Source of the DNA: Candidatus Nitrotoga sp. SPKER
GTDB taxonomy: Bacteria; Pseudomonadota; Gammaproteobacteria; Burkholderiales; Gallionellaceae
Length of the DNA stretch: 64,000 nucleotides
Assembly: GCA_003402285.1 (NCBI GenBank)
Contig: QFXG01000025.1
Span: 16,008 to 80,007, forward strand
Reading direction: 5' to 3'
Shown here: one piece after another, positions 55,271 to 64,000 of the stretch
Numbering within the stretch: position 1 is the stretch's first letter
Layout of the letters: each line of letters opens with the position of its first letter
Position numbers and translations under genes: made by a program
Notes under the pieces: model-generated
Databases searched by the model: none
Told to the model about the DNA's origin: nothing
What the model saw: the letters and a program-made list of their open reading frames with translations, nothing else

Positions 55271-57931
55271 ATGGCAGATTTACCTGACAGCGATTCACAG
55301 GAAACACAAGAGTGGCTGGATGCGCTGGATTCAGTCCTGGAACATGGAAGCGCGGAACGGGCTCATTACCTGATTGGTCAACTGATCCGTAAGGCGCACT
55401 TGGCCGGTGTCGCATTGCCGATTAGTACAATCACGCCTTACATGAACTCCATACCGCTTGACAAGGAACAACGCTCGGTCGGCAACTATGAGCTCGAGCA
55501 TCGCATTCGTGCCTTAACGCGATGGAACGCAATGGCTATTGTGTTAAACGCCAATCGCGAATCATCTGAATTAGGTGGCCACATCGCTACCTTCGCTTCT
55601 GCGGCTACACTGTATGACGTAGGTTTCAACCATTTTTTCCATGGAAAGACCGAAAATCACGGCGGTGATCTGGTTTATTTTCAGGGACATGCATCGCCCG
55701 GCATGTACGCACGCGCTTTCCTTGAGGGACGCCTCAGCGAGGAGCAATTGTACAATTTCCGCCAGGAAGTCAATGGCGACGGCTTGTCTTCTTACCCGCA
55801 TCCGTGGTTAATGCCCAATTTCTGGCAGTTCCCTACTGTTTCCATGGGGTTAGGCCCGCTAATGGCTATCTACCAAGCGCGTTTCATGCGCTATCTGGAA
55901 TATCGGGGCATTGCCAGTACCGAAGGACGCAAGGTATGGGCGTTCCTCGGTGATGGTGAAACGGATGAACCGGAATCGCTAGGGGCGATTTCAATGGCGG
56001 CGCGTGAGAAACTGGATAATCTGATTTTTGTCATTAACTGTAACTTGCAACGACTGGATGGCCCTGTCCGCGGCAATGGCAAGATTATTCAAGAGCTAGA
56101 AGGTGTATTCCGTGGCGCGGGCTGGAACGTGATCAAGGTGGTATGGGGAGGGAAATGGGATCGTTTGTTCGCGAAAGACAAGACAGGGCTTTTGCTGAAG
56201 CGCATGGAAGAAGTAGTAGACGGCGAATATCAGACCTACAAATCCAAAAATGGTGCTTATGTGCGCCAGCATTTTTTCGGCAAATACCCTGAATTACTGG
56301 AGCTGGTCGCCGATATGTCGGACGATGAAATCTGGTATCTGGATCGTGGCGGTCACGATCCACATAAAGTTTTTGCCGCTTATGCGGCCGCAACAAACCA
56401 TAAAGGACAACCCACTGTCATTCTAGCCAAGACCATAAAGGGCTATGGCATGGGTGAAGCCGGTGAAGCCCAAAATATTACCCACCAGCAAAAGAAAGTA
56501 GGTGAAGAAGCATTACGCAAATTCCGTGATCGCTTCAATATTCCAGTGACCGATGACCAGCTCAGCAAATTGCCTTTCTGTCGTCCCTCCGATGATAGTT
56601 TGGAAATGAGTTATCTGCGCGAACGCAACAAGACCATGGGCACAGTACCCGATCGAAAAATAGCGGCCAAACCTTTGCAAATACCCGAGCTGGATGCGTT
56701 TGAAGTGTTGCTTAAAGGCACCGAAGAGCGTGAGATTTCCACCACCATGGCTTTTGTGCGCATGCTGGGCATTTTGGTAAAGGACAAAAATATTGGCAAG
56801 CTGGTGGTGCCCATCGTGCCGGACGAATCCCGCACTTTCGGCATGGAGGGATTGTTCCGCCAGCTCAGCATTTTTTCTCAAGTTGGCCAGTTGTATACAC
56901 CGCAAGATGCCGATCAGTTGATGTTTTACAAGGAAGACAAAGCCGGACAGATTTTGCAGGAAGGCATTAATGAAGCAGGCGCGATGTCGTCATGGATTGC
57001 TGCATCTACGGCCTACGCCAACCATGGGGTAGCGATGGTGCCATTCTATATCTACTATTCCATGTTTGGCTTTCAGCGTGTCGGCGATTTGATGTGGGCG
57101 GCGGGTGACCAGCGTGCACGCGGTTTTCTGTTGGGGGGAACGGCCGGGCGTACCACATTAAATGGCGAAGGTCTGCAACATCAAGACGGCCACAGCCATT
57201 TGATGGCGGCGACCATTCCTAACTGTGTATCCTACGACCCAACCTTTGCTTATGAGCTGGCGGTAATTATTCAGGATGGCATGCGCCGCATGTATCAGGA
57301 ACAAGAGGACGTGTTCTATTACCTCACTGTGATGAATGAAAACTACGCGCATCCAGCCATGCCGGAAGGTGCGGAAACCGGCATTATCAGAGGCATGTAT
57401 TTGTTCAATGAAGGTAAAGCTCAATCCGCCACGACACCCACGGTGCAGCTTCTGGGCAGCGGAACTATTCTGCGCGAAGTCATCGCCGCAGCTGAATTAT
57501 TAGTGAAAGATTTTGGCGTAATGTCCGACATCTGGAGCGTAACCAGCTTCAATGAATTACGTCGGGATGGACTGGATTGTGAGCGCTGGAATATGCTGCA
57601 TCCCGAAGCTGCGCCACGCGTAAGCTACGCCGAGCAATGCTTAGGCAAGCGCAAAGGACCTGTCATCGCAGCAACCGATTACATTAAAAGCTACGCTGAC
57701 CAGATTCGCGCCTTCTTGCCTAGCAATTACAAAGTGCTAGGCACGGACGGTTTTGGCCGCTCTGATACGCGTAAAAAGCTACGCCATTTCTTCGAAGTGG
57801 ATCGCTATCATATCGCAATCGCCGCGCTGAAAGCGCTGGCTAACGAAGGTATGGTCGCTACGAGCGAAGTCAGCAAGGCAATCAAACTGTACAATATCAA
57901 TCCTGATAAACCGAATCCAACTACGATCTAA
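55271..57931 (+). CDS. aceE: Pyruvate dehydrogenase E1 component (homodimeric type)
   Basis: The 886-residue thiamine-pyrophosphate enzyme decarboxylates pyruvate and acetylates the lipoyl group of AceF. The TPP-binding GDGETDEPESLGAIS...NCNLQRLDGPVRGN motif (~222-265) and the central FAVFTDGMEG-like region (VPDESRTFGMEGLF) are present. GGTAGRTTLNGEGLQHQDGH (~625) is strongly conserved in AceE. The length and complete C-terminus fit the AceE family, not the two-subunit E1. The ATG at 55271 is used; the frame opens at 55253. aceF follows after 17 bp. E1 depends on TPP, a link to the thiamine genes in this window. Confidence 0.97.
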   Translation: MADLPDSDSQETQEWLDALDSVLEHGSAERAHYLIGQLIRKAHLAGVALPISTITPYMNSIPLDKEQRSVGNYELEHRIRALTRWNAMAIVLNANRESSELGGHIATFASAATLYDVGFNHFFHGKTENHGGDLVYFQGHASPGMYARAFLEGRLSEEQLYNFRQEVNGDGLSSYPHPWLMPNFWQFPTVSMGLGPLMAIYQARFMRYLEYRGIASTEGRKVWAFLGDGETDEPESLGAISMAAREKLDNLIFVINCNLQRLDGPVRGNGKIIQELEGVFRGAGWNVIKVVWGGKWDRLFAKDKTGLLLKRMEEVVDGEYQTYKSKNGAYVRQHFFGKYPELLELVADMSDDEIWYLDRGGHDPHKVFAAYAAATNHKGQPTVILAKTIKGYGMGEAGEAQNITHQQKKVGEEALRKFRDRFNIPVTDDQLSKLPFCRPSDDSLEMSYLRERNKTMGTVPDRKIAAKPLQIPELDAFEVLLKGTEEREISTTMAFVRMLGILVKDKNIGKLVVPIVPDESRTFGMEGLFRQLSIFSQVGQLYTPQDADQLMFYKEDKAGQILQEGINEAGAMSSWIAASTAYANHGVAMVPFYIYYSMFGFQRVGDLMWAAGDQRARGFLLGGTAGRTTLNGEGLQHQDGHSHLMAATIPNCVSYDPTFAYELAVIIQDGMRRMYQEQEDVFYYLTVMNENYAHPAMPEGAETGIIRGMYLFNEGKAQSATTPTVQLLGSGTILREVIAAAELLVKDFGVMSDIWSVTSFNELRRDGLDCERWNMLHPEAAPRVSYAEQCLGKRKGPVIAATDYIKSYADQIRAFLPSNYKVLGTDGFGRSDTRKKLRHFFEVDRYHIAIAALKALANEGMVATSEVSKAIKLYNINPDKPNPTTI

Positions 57932-57948
57932 GCGGGCAGGAGATACGC

Positions 57949-59223
57949 GTGGCAGAAATCAAACAAGTACTGATGCCGGACATTGGTGATTCCAAAGATG
58001 TACCGATCATAGAAGTCATGGTGAAAGCGGGGGATATGGTCAAGGCTGAACAGCCCCTGCTTACCCTGGAAACTGACAAGGCGACGATGGATGTACCCGC
58101 TCCATTCGATGGGGTGGTGAAAAATATTAGCGTTAAAGTAGGCGACAAAATATCAGAAGGCACACTGATTTTATCGATGGAAACCAGTGCAACGGAAACT
58201 TCTGCTGAGGTTAATCTCACTACTCCAGCGGCTTCGGTAAAAGAAGTTGAAAACCCACCGGCACAAACTTCTGTTGCAGTACCTGTCACACCAACCAGTT
58301 TGCCTAACAACCTTACAAGTAAGGTGCATGCCAGCCCATCTATTCGGCATTTTGCACGCGAATTGGGAGTTGATCTTACGCGAGTAAAAGGCAGCGGAGA
58401 AAAAGATCGCATTACCAAAAATGACGTACAAGGCTTCGTTAAAACTACGCTTGCACAACCGCAGGGTGCCCCGAATGGCGGTGGTTTGCATGTATCAGCC
58501 ATGCCGGTAGTGGATTTTTCCAAGTTTGGTGGTATCGAAACCAAGCCACTCGCACGCATCAAGAAGCTTTCTGGTGCCAATCTTCATCGCAACTGGGTCT
58601 CCATACCACACATTACCCAGCACGATGAGGCTGACATTACCGAGATGGAAATTTTCCGCAAAGAGCTTGGCGAAGAATACACAAAACAGGGAATTAAAAT
58701 TACTCCGCTGGCTTTCTTACTCAAAGCTGTGGTGACAGCTATGCACCAATACCCGGATTTCAATTCATCATTAGATGCGAGCGGTGAAAACTTGGTGCTG
58801 AAAAAATATTTTCATATTGGCGTGGCCGTTGATACGCCGGATGGCTTGATGGTTCCCGTGTTACGTGATGTGGATCAAAAAGGCATTGTCCAGCTGGCCA
58901 AGGAGTTAGGCGAAATTAGCGCCAAGGCACGGGAGAAAAAACTTCCTGCAACCGCTATGCAAGGTGGTTGTTTCACTATTTCAAGTCTGGGCGGCATCGG
59001 CGGGACAGCGTTTACACCGATTATTAATGCGCCAGAAGTGGCTATTCTGGGTGTATCCAAAGCGAGCGTAAAACCAGTATACAAAGAGAATGAATTCGTT
59101 CCGCGGCTAATGTTGCCACTATCGCTGTCATATGATCATCGCGTAATCGATGGTGCGCAGGCAGTGCATTTCACGACTTATCTTGGCAAAGTATTGTCGG
59201 ATGTTCGTCGACTGGTGCTATAA
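57949..59223 (+). CDS. aceF: Dihydrolipoyl acetyltransferase (E2) with a single lipoyl domain
   Basis: The 424-residue E2 starts with GTG after AGGAG. It has one lipoyl domain (~1-80; lipoyl Lys44 in ETDKATMDVPAP) and an Ala/Pro/Thr-rich linker. A peripheral-subunit-binding domain (~125-165; ASPSIRHFARELGVDLTRVK) and a catalytic domain (~190-424) follow; the latter ends with SLSYDHRVIDGAQAVHF, the catalytic His motif. E. coli AceF has three lipoyl domains, so this is a short form. No lpd gene follows; nadD begins 3 bp after the stop. Confidence 0.95.
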   Translation: MAEIKQVLMPDIGDSKDVPIIEVMVKAGDMVKAEQPLLTLETDKATMDVPAPFDGVVKNISVKVGDKISEGTLILSMETSATETSAEVNLTTPAASVKEVENPPAQTSVAVPVTPTSLPNNLTSKVHASPSIRHFARELGVDLTRVKGSGEKDRITKNDVQGFVKTTLAQPQGAPNGGGLHVSAMPVVDFSKFGGIETKPLARIKKLSGANLHRNWVSIPHITQHDEADITEMEIFRKELGEEYTKQGIKITPLAFLLKAVVTAMHQYPDFNSSLDASGENLVLKKYFHIGVAVDTPDGLMVPVLRDVDQKGIVQLAKELGEISAKAREKKLPATAMQGGCFTISSLGGIGGTAFTPIINAPEVAILGVSKASVKPVYKENEFVPRLMLPLSLSYDHRVIDGAQAVHFTTYLGKVLSDVRRLVL

Positions 59224-59226
59224 CCT

Positions 59227-59883
59227 GTGAATCTGGTCCCCATCGGTATCTTGGGCGGCACGTTCGATCCTGTGCATAATGGGCATCTGCGCTTGGCTCA
59301 GGAAGCGCTGGAGCAATGCAATCTGGCTGCGGTACACTTCATTCCCAGCGGTACACCACCGCACCGCAATGCGCCACACGCTGGAGCAAAGCAGCGTCTA
59401 GACATGGTTCGTCTAGCATTGCAAGACAACGCGGCATTCGTGCTGGATGAACGCGAAATTTATCGCATTGATCCGTGTTATACGGTGGATACGCTTACTG
59501 CGCTACGTGCCGAGCACGGTATCCAACAGCCGCTGTGTTTGTTAATGGGCGGTGATGCCTTCCTGCTGTTACACTCTTGGCATGAATGGAAAAGCTTGTT
59601 CGAGCTGTCGCACATAGTGGTTATGCAACGTGCCGGACACCCTCTTGGCAACGCCATAAATGGGGCTAATGAGGCTTTGCGCAATGAATACAGGGCACGC
59701 CTCGTTCCGTCGCCCCGCATTTTGTGTGACTCGCCTGCCGGGGCCATCCTGGTGGCAAATATGCCTGCCTTGGAAATTTCTGCCACTGATATTCGTAAAC
59801 GCTGTGCCGAAACGAAAAACATACATTATTTACTACCAAACGTAGTAGCCGATTACATTCAATTACATCATCTATATACCTAA
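59227..59883 (+). CDS. nadD: Nicotinate-nucleotide adenylyltransferase
   Basis: The 218-residue enzyme makes deamido-NAD from nicotinate mononucleotide and ATP. The nucleotidyltransferase motif GGTFDPVHNGHLRLAQEAL (~10-28), the conserved PSGTPPHR, LLMGGDAFLLLHSW and the C-terminal EISATDIRKR signature are all present. It starts with GTG 3 bp after aceF, so it may be translated from the aceEF transcript or its own; rsfS starts 2 bp after the stop. Confidence 0.95.
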   Translation: MNLVPIGILGGTFDPVHNGHLRLAQEALEQCNLAAVHFIPSGTPPHRNAPHAGAKQRLDMVRLALQDNAAFVLDEREIYRIDPCYTVDTLTALRAEHGIQQPLCLLMGGDAFLLLHSWHEWKSLFELSHIVVMQRAGHPLGNAINGANEALRNEYRARLVPSPRILCDSPAGAILVANMPALEISATDIRKRCAETKNIHYLLPNVVADYIQLHHLYT

Positions 59884-59884
59884 T

Positions 59885-60235
59885 ATGCTAACCATTGAAG
59901 AAAAAATTTTGGCCGTAGTGACCGCGTTGGAAGACATTAAGGCCAATGATATTAGCGTACTCGATACCAGTAAAAAGAGTCAGTTATTCGAACGCATGAT
60001 AATCGCCAGCGCTAATTCACCGCGTCAGACCAGATCCTTAGCCGATCATGTATCCAAGCAACTTAAATTGCGCGGCGAACCAGCACTGAGTATAGAAGGT
60101 GAAGAAAGCGGGGAGTGGGTGCTAGTTGATCTCGGCGAAGTAGTCGTACATATCATGCAGCCTGCAGTGCGTGCTTACTACCAGTTAGAAGAGTTATGGA
60201 GTATGAGACATCTGCCCGCTAGCGAACCAAAATGA
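59885..60235 (+). CDS. rsfS: Ribosome silencing factor RsfS
   Basis: The 116-residue protein (DUF143/Iojap family) binds L14 and prevents subunit joining under starvation. The family pattern [20 protein letters not shown] and [20 protein letters not shown] followed by YYQLEELW is intact. It overlaps rlmH by 4 bp (ATGA) and lies in the usual nadD-rsfS-rlmH order. Confidence 0.96.
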   Translation: MLTIEEKILAVVTALEDIKANDISVLDTSKKSQLFERMIIASANSPRQTRSLADHVSKQLKLRGEPALSIEGEESGEWVLVDLGEVVVHIMQPAVRAYYQLEELWSMRHLPASEPK

Positions 60236-60702
60236 AACTGTGGTTAGTAGCGGTCGGGCACAAAATGCCGGCCTGGATTACCACTGGCTTCACTGAATAT
60301 ACCAAGCGCATGGCACGCGAGGCCCAAATCGAACTGGTAGAAATAAAGCCGGAGCCGCGAACTACTGGCAAAAGCTTAGGACAGATGATGGAGGCAGAAG
60401 CGCAGCGTATATTAACCGCCCTGCCGAAAGATGCACTGCGCATCGCGTTGGATGAACGCGGCGTTCAGTCCTCCACCAAACACCTGGCGCAACAAATGCA
60501 AGGCTGGCTGGGCAGCGGACGTGATGTGGCCTTCATCATTGGGGGGGCGGATGGTTTGCACGAGTCCGTTAAAAATAGTGCGCAGCAGCTACTAGCGCTA
60601 TCGATGATGACGCTTCCGCATGGCTTGGTACGAGTATTGCTGGCGGAACAGTTGTATCGTGCCCACAGCTTGTTGCACAATCACCCTTATCATCGTGAAT
60701 AA
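60232..60702 (+). CDS. rlmH: 23S rRNA (pseudouridine-1915-N3)-methyltransferase RlmH
   Basis: The 156-residue SPOUT-class enzyme methylates pseudouridine 1915 of 23S rRNA. The knotted SAM-binding region [20 protein letters not shown] (~103-122) and the C-terminal [20 protein letters not shown] with HNHPYHRE end are conserved. The start overlaps the rsfS stop, a coupled pair. Confidence 0.97.
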   Translation: MKLWLVAVGHKMPAWITTGFTEYTKRMAREAQIELVEIKPEPRTTGKSLGQMMEAEAQRILTALPKDALRIALDERGVQSSTKHLAQQMQGWLGSGRDVAFIIGGADGLHESVKNSAQQLLALSMMTLPHGLVRVLLAEQLYRAHSLLHNHPYHRE

Positions 60703-60734
60703 TGCGGTTCGCTTATACAGGATTTTAAAGAGCC

Positions 60735-61352
60735 ATGATTTCCCACCCACGCATTTATCTCTCCTCGCAAAGCCCGCGTCGCCGAGAGCTACTAAAGCAA
60801 ATTGGGATTAATTTTGAAACGCTGTTATTACGCTCCGACTTATCCCGCAAGATGGATGTGGATGAAACTCCGCATGCAGATGAATCACCAGAAATCTACG
60901 TGCGAAGAGTTTGCCAAGAGAAAGTGAATGCAGGATGGAAATTTCTGCAATTTCGCAATTTACCCCCCCTGCCAGTTCTGGCCGCCGATACTAGCGTTAT
61001 TCTGGACGGCAAAATTATTGGCAAACCGCAAGGTCGTGAACAAGCCTCGGCTACATTACGTGTTCTTTCGGGACGTCAGCACCAAGTATTAAGTGCGGTT
61101 GCAGTGACCTTCGAAGAACGTACGGAAATACGTTTATCGATCAGTACAGTTACGATTGCCACGCTTAGCGAAGAACGTATCCGGCGCTATATCCTCACCA
61201 GCGAACCATTAGATAAAGCTGGCGCGTATGCCATTCAAGGTTACGCTGCGGCATTCATACAACACATAAACGGCAGCTACTCCGGTGTCATGGGCTTACC
61301 CCTGTTCGAAACAGCTGAGCTGCTGCAAATATTCGGTTACCCCATCCTGTGA
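60735..61352 (+). CDS. maf: Maf family nucleotide pyrophosphatase
   Basis: The 205-residue protein has the N-terminal LSSQSPRRRELLKQIG motif, followed by ESPEIYVRRVCQEK, VLAADTSVILDGKIIGKPQG and the C-terminal SYSGVMGLPLFET. Maf proteins hydrolyse dTTP/UTP or modified pyrimidine nucleotides, helping to keep the pool clean. The family subtype (YhdE-like) is inferred from the Arg-rich motif and the neighbouring rng. It overlaps rng by 4 bp. Confidence 0.94.
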   Translation: MISHPRIYLSSQSPRRRELLKQIGINFETLLLRSDLSRKMDVDETPHADESPEIYVRRVCQEKVNAGWKFLQFRNLPPLPVLAADTSVILDGKIIGKPQGREQASATLRVLSGRQHQVLSAVAVTFEERTEIRLSISTVTIATLSEERIRRYILTSEPLDKAGAYAIQGYAAAFIQHINGSYSGVMGLPLFETAELLQIFGYPIL

Positions 61353-62803
61353 ATGACGAAATTCTTATCAATGTTACCCCGCAGGAAACCCGCGTTGCAG
61401 TAATGCAACAGGGAATAGTGCAACAACTCCATATTGAGCGCGACAGTCATCTGGGAATCGTCAGCAATGTGTACGTTGGACGCGTCAAACGCGTACTGCC
61501 GGGCATGCAATCCGCCTTCATTGATATTGGGCTAGAACGCTCTGCTTTCCTGCATGTTGCAGATATTTGGGAAAATCGTAATAACAGCGATGCGGCTAAG
61601 CCCATAGAGAAAATGTTATATGAGGGGCAGAGCCTACTGGTACAAGTCATCAAAGACTCCATCGGCAGCAAGGGGGCCAGGCTTTCCACTCAGATCAGTA
61701 TCGCCGGGCGTCTGCTGGTATTTCTGCCACAGGAATCGCACATCGGCGTATCGCAACGCATTGAGAATGAAGCCGAACGCGAATTACTACGCACCCGACT
61801 GCAACAGTTACTGCCTGATAATAGCAGCGGCGGCTATATCATCCGCACCATGGCAGAGTCTGCGACAGACAAAGAATTGCTCGCCGATATGGAATATCTC
61901 AACAAACTGTGGATCAAGCTCCAAGAACAGGCTAAGACATCCACAGCTCCATTTTTATTGTATCAAGAGCTCAACATTAGCCTCTGCGTGCTGCGCGATT
62001 TTGTTAACGAAAGTACCACACGCATTTTGGTAGATTCACGCGAAACTTATCAGCGAATGACTGCTTTCGCACAGGACTTTATATCCAGCGCGATGTCGCG
62101 GCTAGAACATTATGTCGGTGAACGTCCGTTATTTGATCTTTATGGTGTAGAAGAAGAGATTAAACGTGCGCTGTCGCGCCGCGTAAATCTCAAATCGGGA
62201 GGATATATCATCATTGACCAGACCGAAGCACTCACCACAATTGACGTTAACACCGGTGGCTTCGTCGGCTCGCGTAATTTTGACGACACGATCTTTAAAA
62301 CAAATCTAGATGCTGCACGAGTTATCGCACGCCAGTTACGCCTGCGAAACTTGGGCGGCATCATCATTTGCGACTTTATTGACATGAATAACCAGGGACA
62401 TCAGGATGCCGTGCTGGAAGAATTCAAAAAGTCACTAGCAAACGATCATACCCGCATCACCGTAAACGGTTTCTCGACTTTAGGGTTAGTGGAAATGACG
62501 CGTAAACGCACGCGCGAAAGTCTGGCTCACATACTATGCGAACCCTGCCCCACCTGCGATGGGCGCGGTGAAGTCAAGACTGCACAGACCATATGCTACG
62601 AAATTGTGCGTGAAATTATGCGCGAAGCGCGCCAATTTAACGCTCGTGAATATCGCATCTTGGCTTCACAACTCGTTATCGACCTATTCCTCGACGAAGA
62701 ATCGCAAAGCTTGGCCCAACTTTCTGATCTTATCGGTAAACCAGTGTCACTACAGGTAGAAAATTTGTATAGCCAAGAGCAATACGACATCATCCTAATG
62801 TGA
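61349..62803 (+). CDS. rng: Ribonuclease G
   Basis: The 484-residue endoribonuclease processes 16S rRNA and some mRNAs. It starts with GTG overlapping the maf stop. An S1 RNA-binding region (~35-125; YVGRVKRVLPGMQSAFIDIG) precedes the RNase E/G catalytic domain. The latter has DQTEALTTIDVNTGGFVGS, the metal Asp pair in DVNTGG and IICDFIDMN, and the zinc-link CEPCPTCDGRGEV. It lacks the long C-terminal scaffold of RNase E, which supports RNase G. Confidence 0.96.
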   Translation: MNDEILINVTPQETRVAVMQQGIVQQLHIERDSHLGIVSNVYVGRVKRVLPGMQSAFIDIGLERSAFLHVADIWENRNNSDAAKPIEKMLYEGQSLLVQVIKDSIGSKGARLSTQISIAGRLLVFLPQESHIGVSQRIENEAERELLRTRLQQLLPDNSSGGYIIRTMAESATDKELLADMEYLNKLWIKLQEQAKTSTAPFLLYQELNISLCVLRDFVNESTTRILVDSRETYQRMTAFAQDFISSAMSRLEHYVGERPLFDLYGVEEEIKRALSRRVNLKSGGYIIIDQTEALTTIDVNTGGFVGSRNFDDTIFKTNLDAARVIARQLRLRNLGGIIICDFIDMNNQGHQDAVLEEFKKSLANDHTRITVNGFSTLGLVEMTRKRTRESLAHILCEPCPTCDGRGEVKTAQTICYEIVREIMREARQFNAREYRILASQLVIDLFLDEESQSLAQLSDLIGKPVSLQVENLYSQEQYDIILM

Positions 62804-63086
62804 CTTTACGGCAATATTTATGTTCAGAAAGCGTGTCCTGCACATAAATTGCATTTTCAGGTTAATGTTCGGATCGACAGTATATGTAAAAAAACAATGT
62901 GAGAAGAAACAGACACCATACGTAATAAATCGGGATAAACCAACTCTCAACAATGCACTAAATTTACATGCTGAATTTGAGTTCACATAGCTTCAATTTT
63001 AGCTACAATACTGAAATAATTTTTCTTGTGTTAGTTTGCTTTTACACAATAAAAATTGTTTAAGAGCAGCAATATATTAACTTTGG

Positions 63087-63800
63087 CTATCTTAGCCTCC
63101 AGTAAAGCCAAAATCCGCTTAAACCCAATCCAAGCAATACAAGTGACGCAATATCCATCACCCATATCGCATAACGCCCAAAAATACGACCACTGTGCAT
63201 ATCTAGCAATATCCGCTGTAGCGGTATGCTCGGCGCAAGAATATCAGCCGAACGACGCTTAACATCGGCAGGAAGATCTTGTAAAGCAGATAACGTCATT
63301 CCGGCACTACTTGATTTTTCCCAATTCAGACCATCAACACTAGCAAATACGGCTGAGGGTGTTTGCACCATAACATTGCTGCCCATTGTACCAAGGGCCA
63401 AAATTGGATAAGCAGGTAACGATTGTTTTTCCACCTTATTTCGCAACTGTCCATCCGATTGATACAAATAAAGGGCAGTGGCGGTCGCGACATAATTAAT
63501 ACCTTTAATCTCAACTGCTCCAACTGGTTGCCCTGCGCTACTGGACAATAATTTATCGTCCAAAACCCATTTGTCGTCATCCCAAGAAAAATAACTTTTA
63601 CCCAGCAAATATCCTTGAGTTGGATCAGCAACATGAATCCCATACCAGCGCATTAACCAAGGATAGCTTACTTCCCGTTTATCTAATTTAAGTATCTCAA
63701 CATGATTAATAGTTAATCCTGACACCAAAAGATAAACTAAAAAAAATACGATGGCCGCTCCAACAAGACCATGCCACCGGCGAACAGCATGAATATTCAT
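63087..63800 (-). CDS. PepSY-associated membrane-helix protein
   Basis: The 237-residue protein has an N-terminal membrane helix (RRWHGLVGAAIVFFLVYLLVSG, ~7-28), a long periplasmic region (~30-205) and a C-terminal helix ending GLGLSGFWLYWRLR. The RxWHG at the start and GxxLxGFWLYW at the end are typical of PepSY-TM type proteins, some of which act as iron-uptake reductases. The middle part is not recognised. The stop of an incomplete upstream gene is 3 bp before the ATG, so both are in one transcript. Confidence 0.75.
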   Translation of the reverse strand: MNIHAVRRWHGLVGAAIVFFLVYLLVSGLTINHVEILKLDKREVSYPWLMRWYGIHVADPTQGYLLGKSYFSWDDDKWVLDDKLLSSSAGQPVGAVEIKGINYVATATALYLYQSDGQLRNKVEKQSLPAYPILALGTMGSNVMVQTPSAVFASVDGLNWEKSSSAGMTLSALQDLPADVKRRSADILAPSIPLQRILLDMHSGRIFGRYAIWVMDIASLVLLGLGLSGFWLYWRLR

Positions 63801-63803
63801 TCC

Positions 63804-64000
63804 TTAACTCGCTTTTGATTGAACTGTAGCATCTGCGGTTACATTTGCAACTTGACTGAATTCCGCAGCAGCCCCGGCCTGATCTATCTGAGCGCCTAAG
63901 AACTTCGCACATCTTTCGGCAATCGCCATCAATGCCTTTGCTGAAGGAGACTCTGGATAAGCCTGCACAACAGGTACGCCTTTATCCGCACAAATGGTTA
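63804..64000 (-). CDS. C-terminal part of an unidentified protein (partial)
   Basis: The frame comes in from the right edge and stops with TAA at 63804-63806. The visible 65 residues include CADKGVPVVQAYPESPSAKA, then LMAIAERCAKFLGAQID and a Ser/Ala/Thr-rich tail. The end resembles the C-terminal helices of ParA/MinD-type ATPases, but this is too little to name a function. It is 3 bp from the PepSY-type gene and thus co-transcribed with it. Confidence 0.6.
   Translation of the reverse strand, partial: TICADKGVPVVQAYPESPSAKALMAIAERCAKFLGAQIDQAGAAAEFSQVANVTADATVQSKAS

Overview
The window looks like a stretch of betaproteobacterial chromosome, most likely from the Nitrosomonadales/Gallionellaceae neighbourhood. 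Evidence for this is the gene order (pilD-coaE-zapD-yacG-Nudix/ThiE; yggS-proC-yggT-DUF167 divergent from pilT-pilU; def-fmt-rsmB-DUF4390-ntrY-ntrX divergent from LysM-dprA-smg-topA; aceE-aceF-nadD-rsfS-rlmH-maf-rng), the moderate-to-low GC content by eye, and the protein sequences. The genus cannot be fixed from the sequence alone. No rRNA, tRNA or CRISPR array was seen.

Layout. 1-2.8 kb: end of a prepilin peptidase, coaE, zapD, yacG and a Nudix-ThiE fusion. 2.8-5.4 kb: an SDR, a small membrane protein, a membrane-anchored c-type haem protein, and a 56-residue secreted peptide behind a textbook sigma-54 promoter. 5.4-11.2 kb: a fossil integron. A broken intI (frameshifts, lost catalytic core) reads rightward. 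An attI region follows, then five co-oriented cassettes on the minus strand separated by recognisable attC sites. One attC is split exactly in its R' box by a decayed IS1182-family element. Cassette products are a 441-residue protein with a HEPN-type RNase motif (candidate phage-defence effector), a lipoprotein, a glyoxalase/bleomycin-resistance-fold protein, an SRPBCC protein and a doubtful small ORF. 11.2-23.4 kb: lipoprotein hydrolase, thiL-pgpA-nuclease, lpxH, two tandem cyclophilins, a TPR protein, glnS, cysS, a secreted peptide and a 790-bp gene-poor stretch. 23.5-36.9 kb: proC/yggS block, pilTU, phoU, rpiA, a methyltransferase, NtrXY-like two-component system, rsmB, fmt, def. 37-49.2 kb: LysM, dprA, smg, topA (with an 18-bp repeat tail), midA, pteridine reductase, ttcA, a GH46-like chitosanase, and thiC under a TPP riboswitch. 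49.4-51.9 kb: a second accessory patch with an SDR, IS110 remnant, CoiA-like nuclease, brnT/brnA pseudogenes (each stopped at a Trp codon) and an IS1182-type end. 51.9-64 kb: lipoprotein, ilvA, ygfA, aceEF, nadD-rsfS-rlmH-maf-rng and a PepSY-type membrane protein.

How the genes work together. Thiamine metabolism recurs in dispersed pieces (ThiE domain, ThiL, riboswitch-ThiC). Type IV pilus biogenesis (PilD, PilT, PilU) and natural transformation (DprA, a CoiA-like protein) could together support DNA uptake, which fits an integron and scattered IS debris. Translation and protein maturation are served by fmt/def, glnS, cysS, ttcA, rsmB, rsfS and rlmH. The most notable region is the frozen integron with its HEPN cassette and attC-targeted IS.
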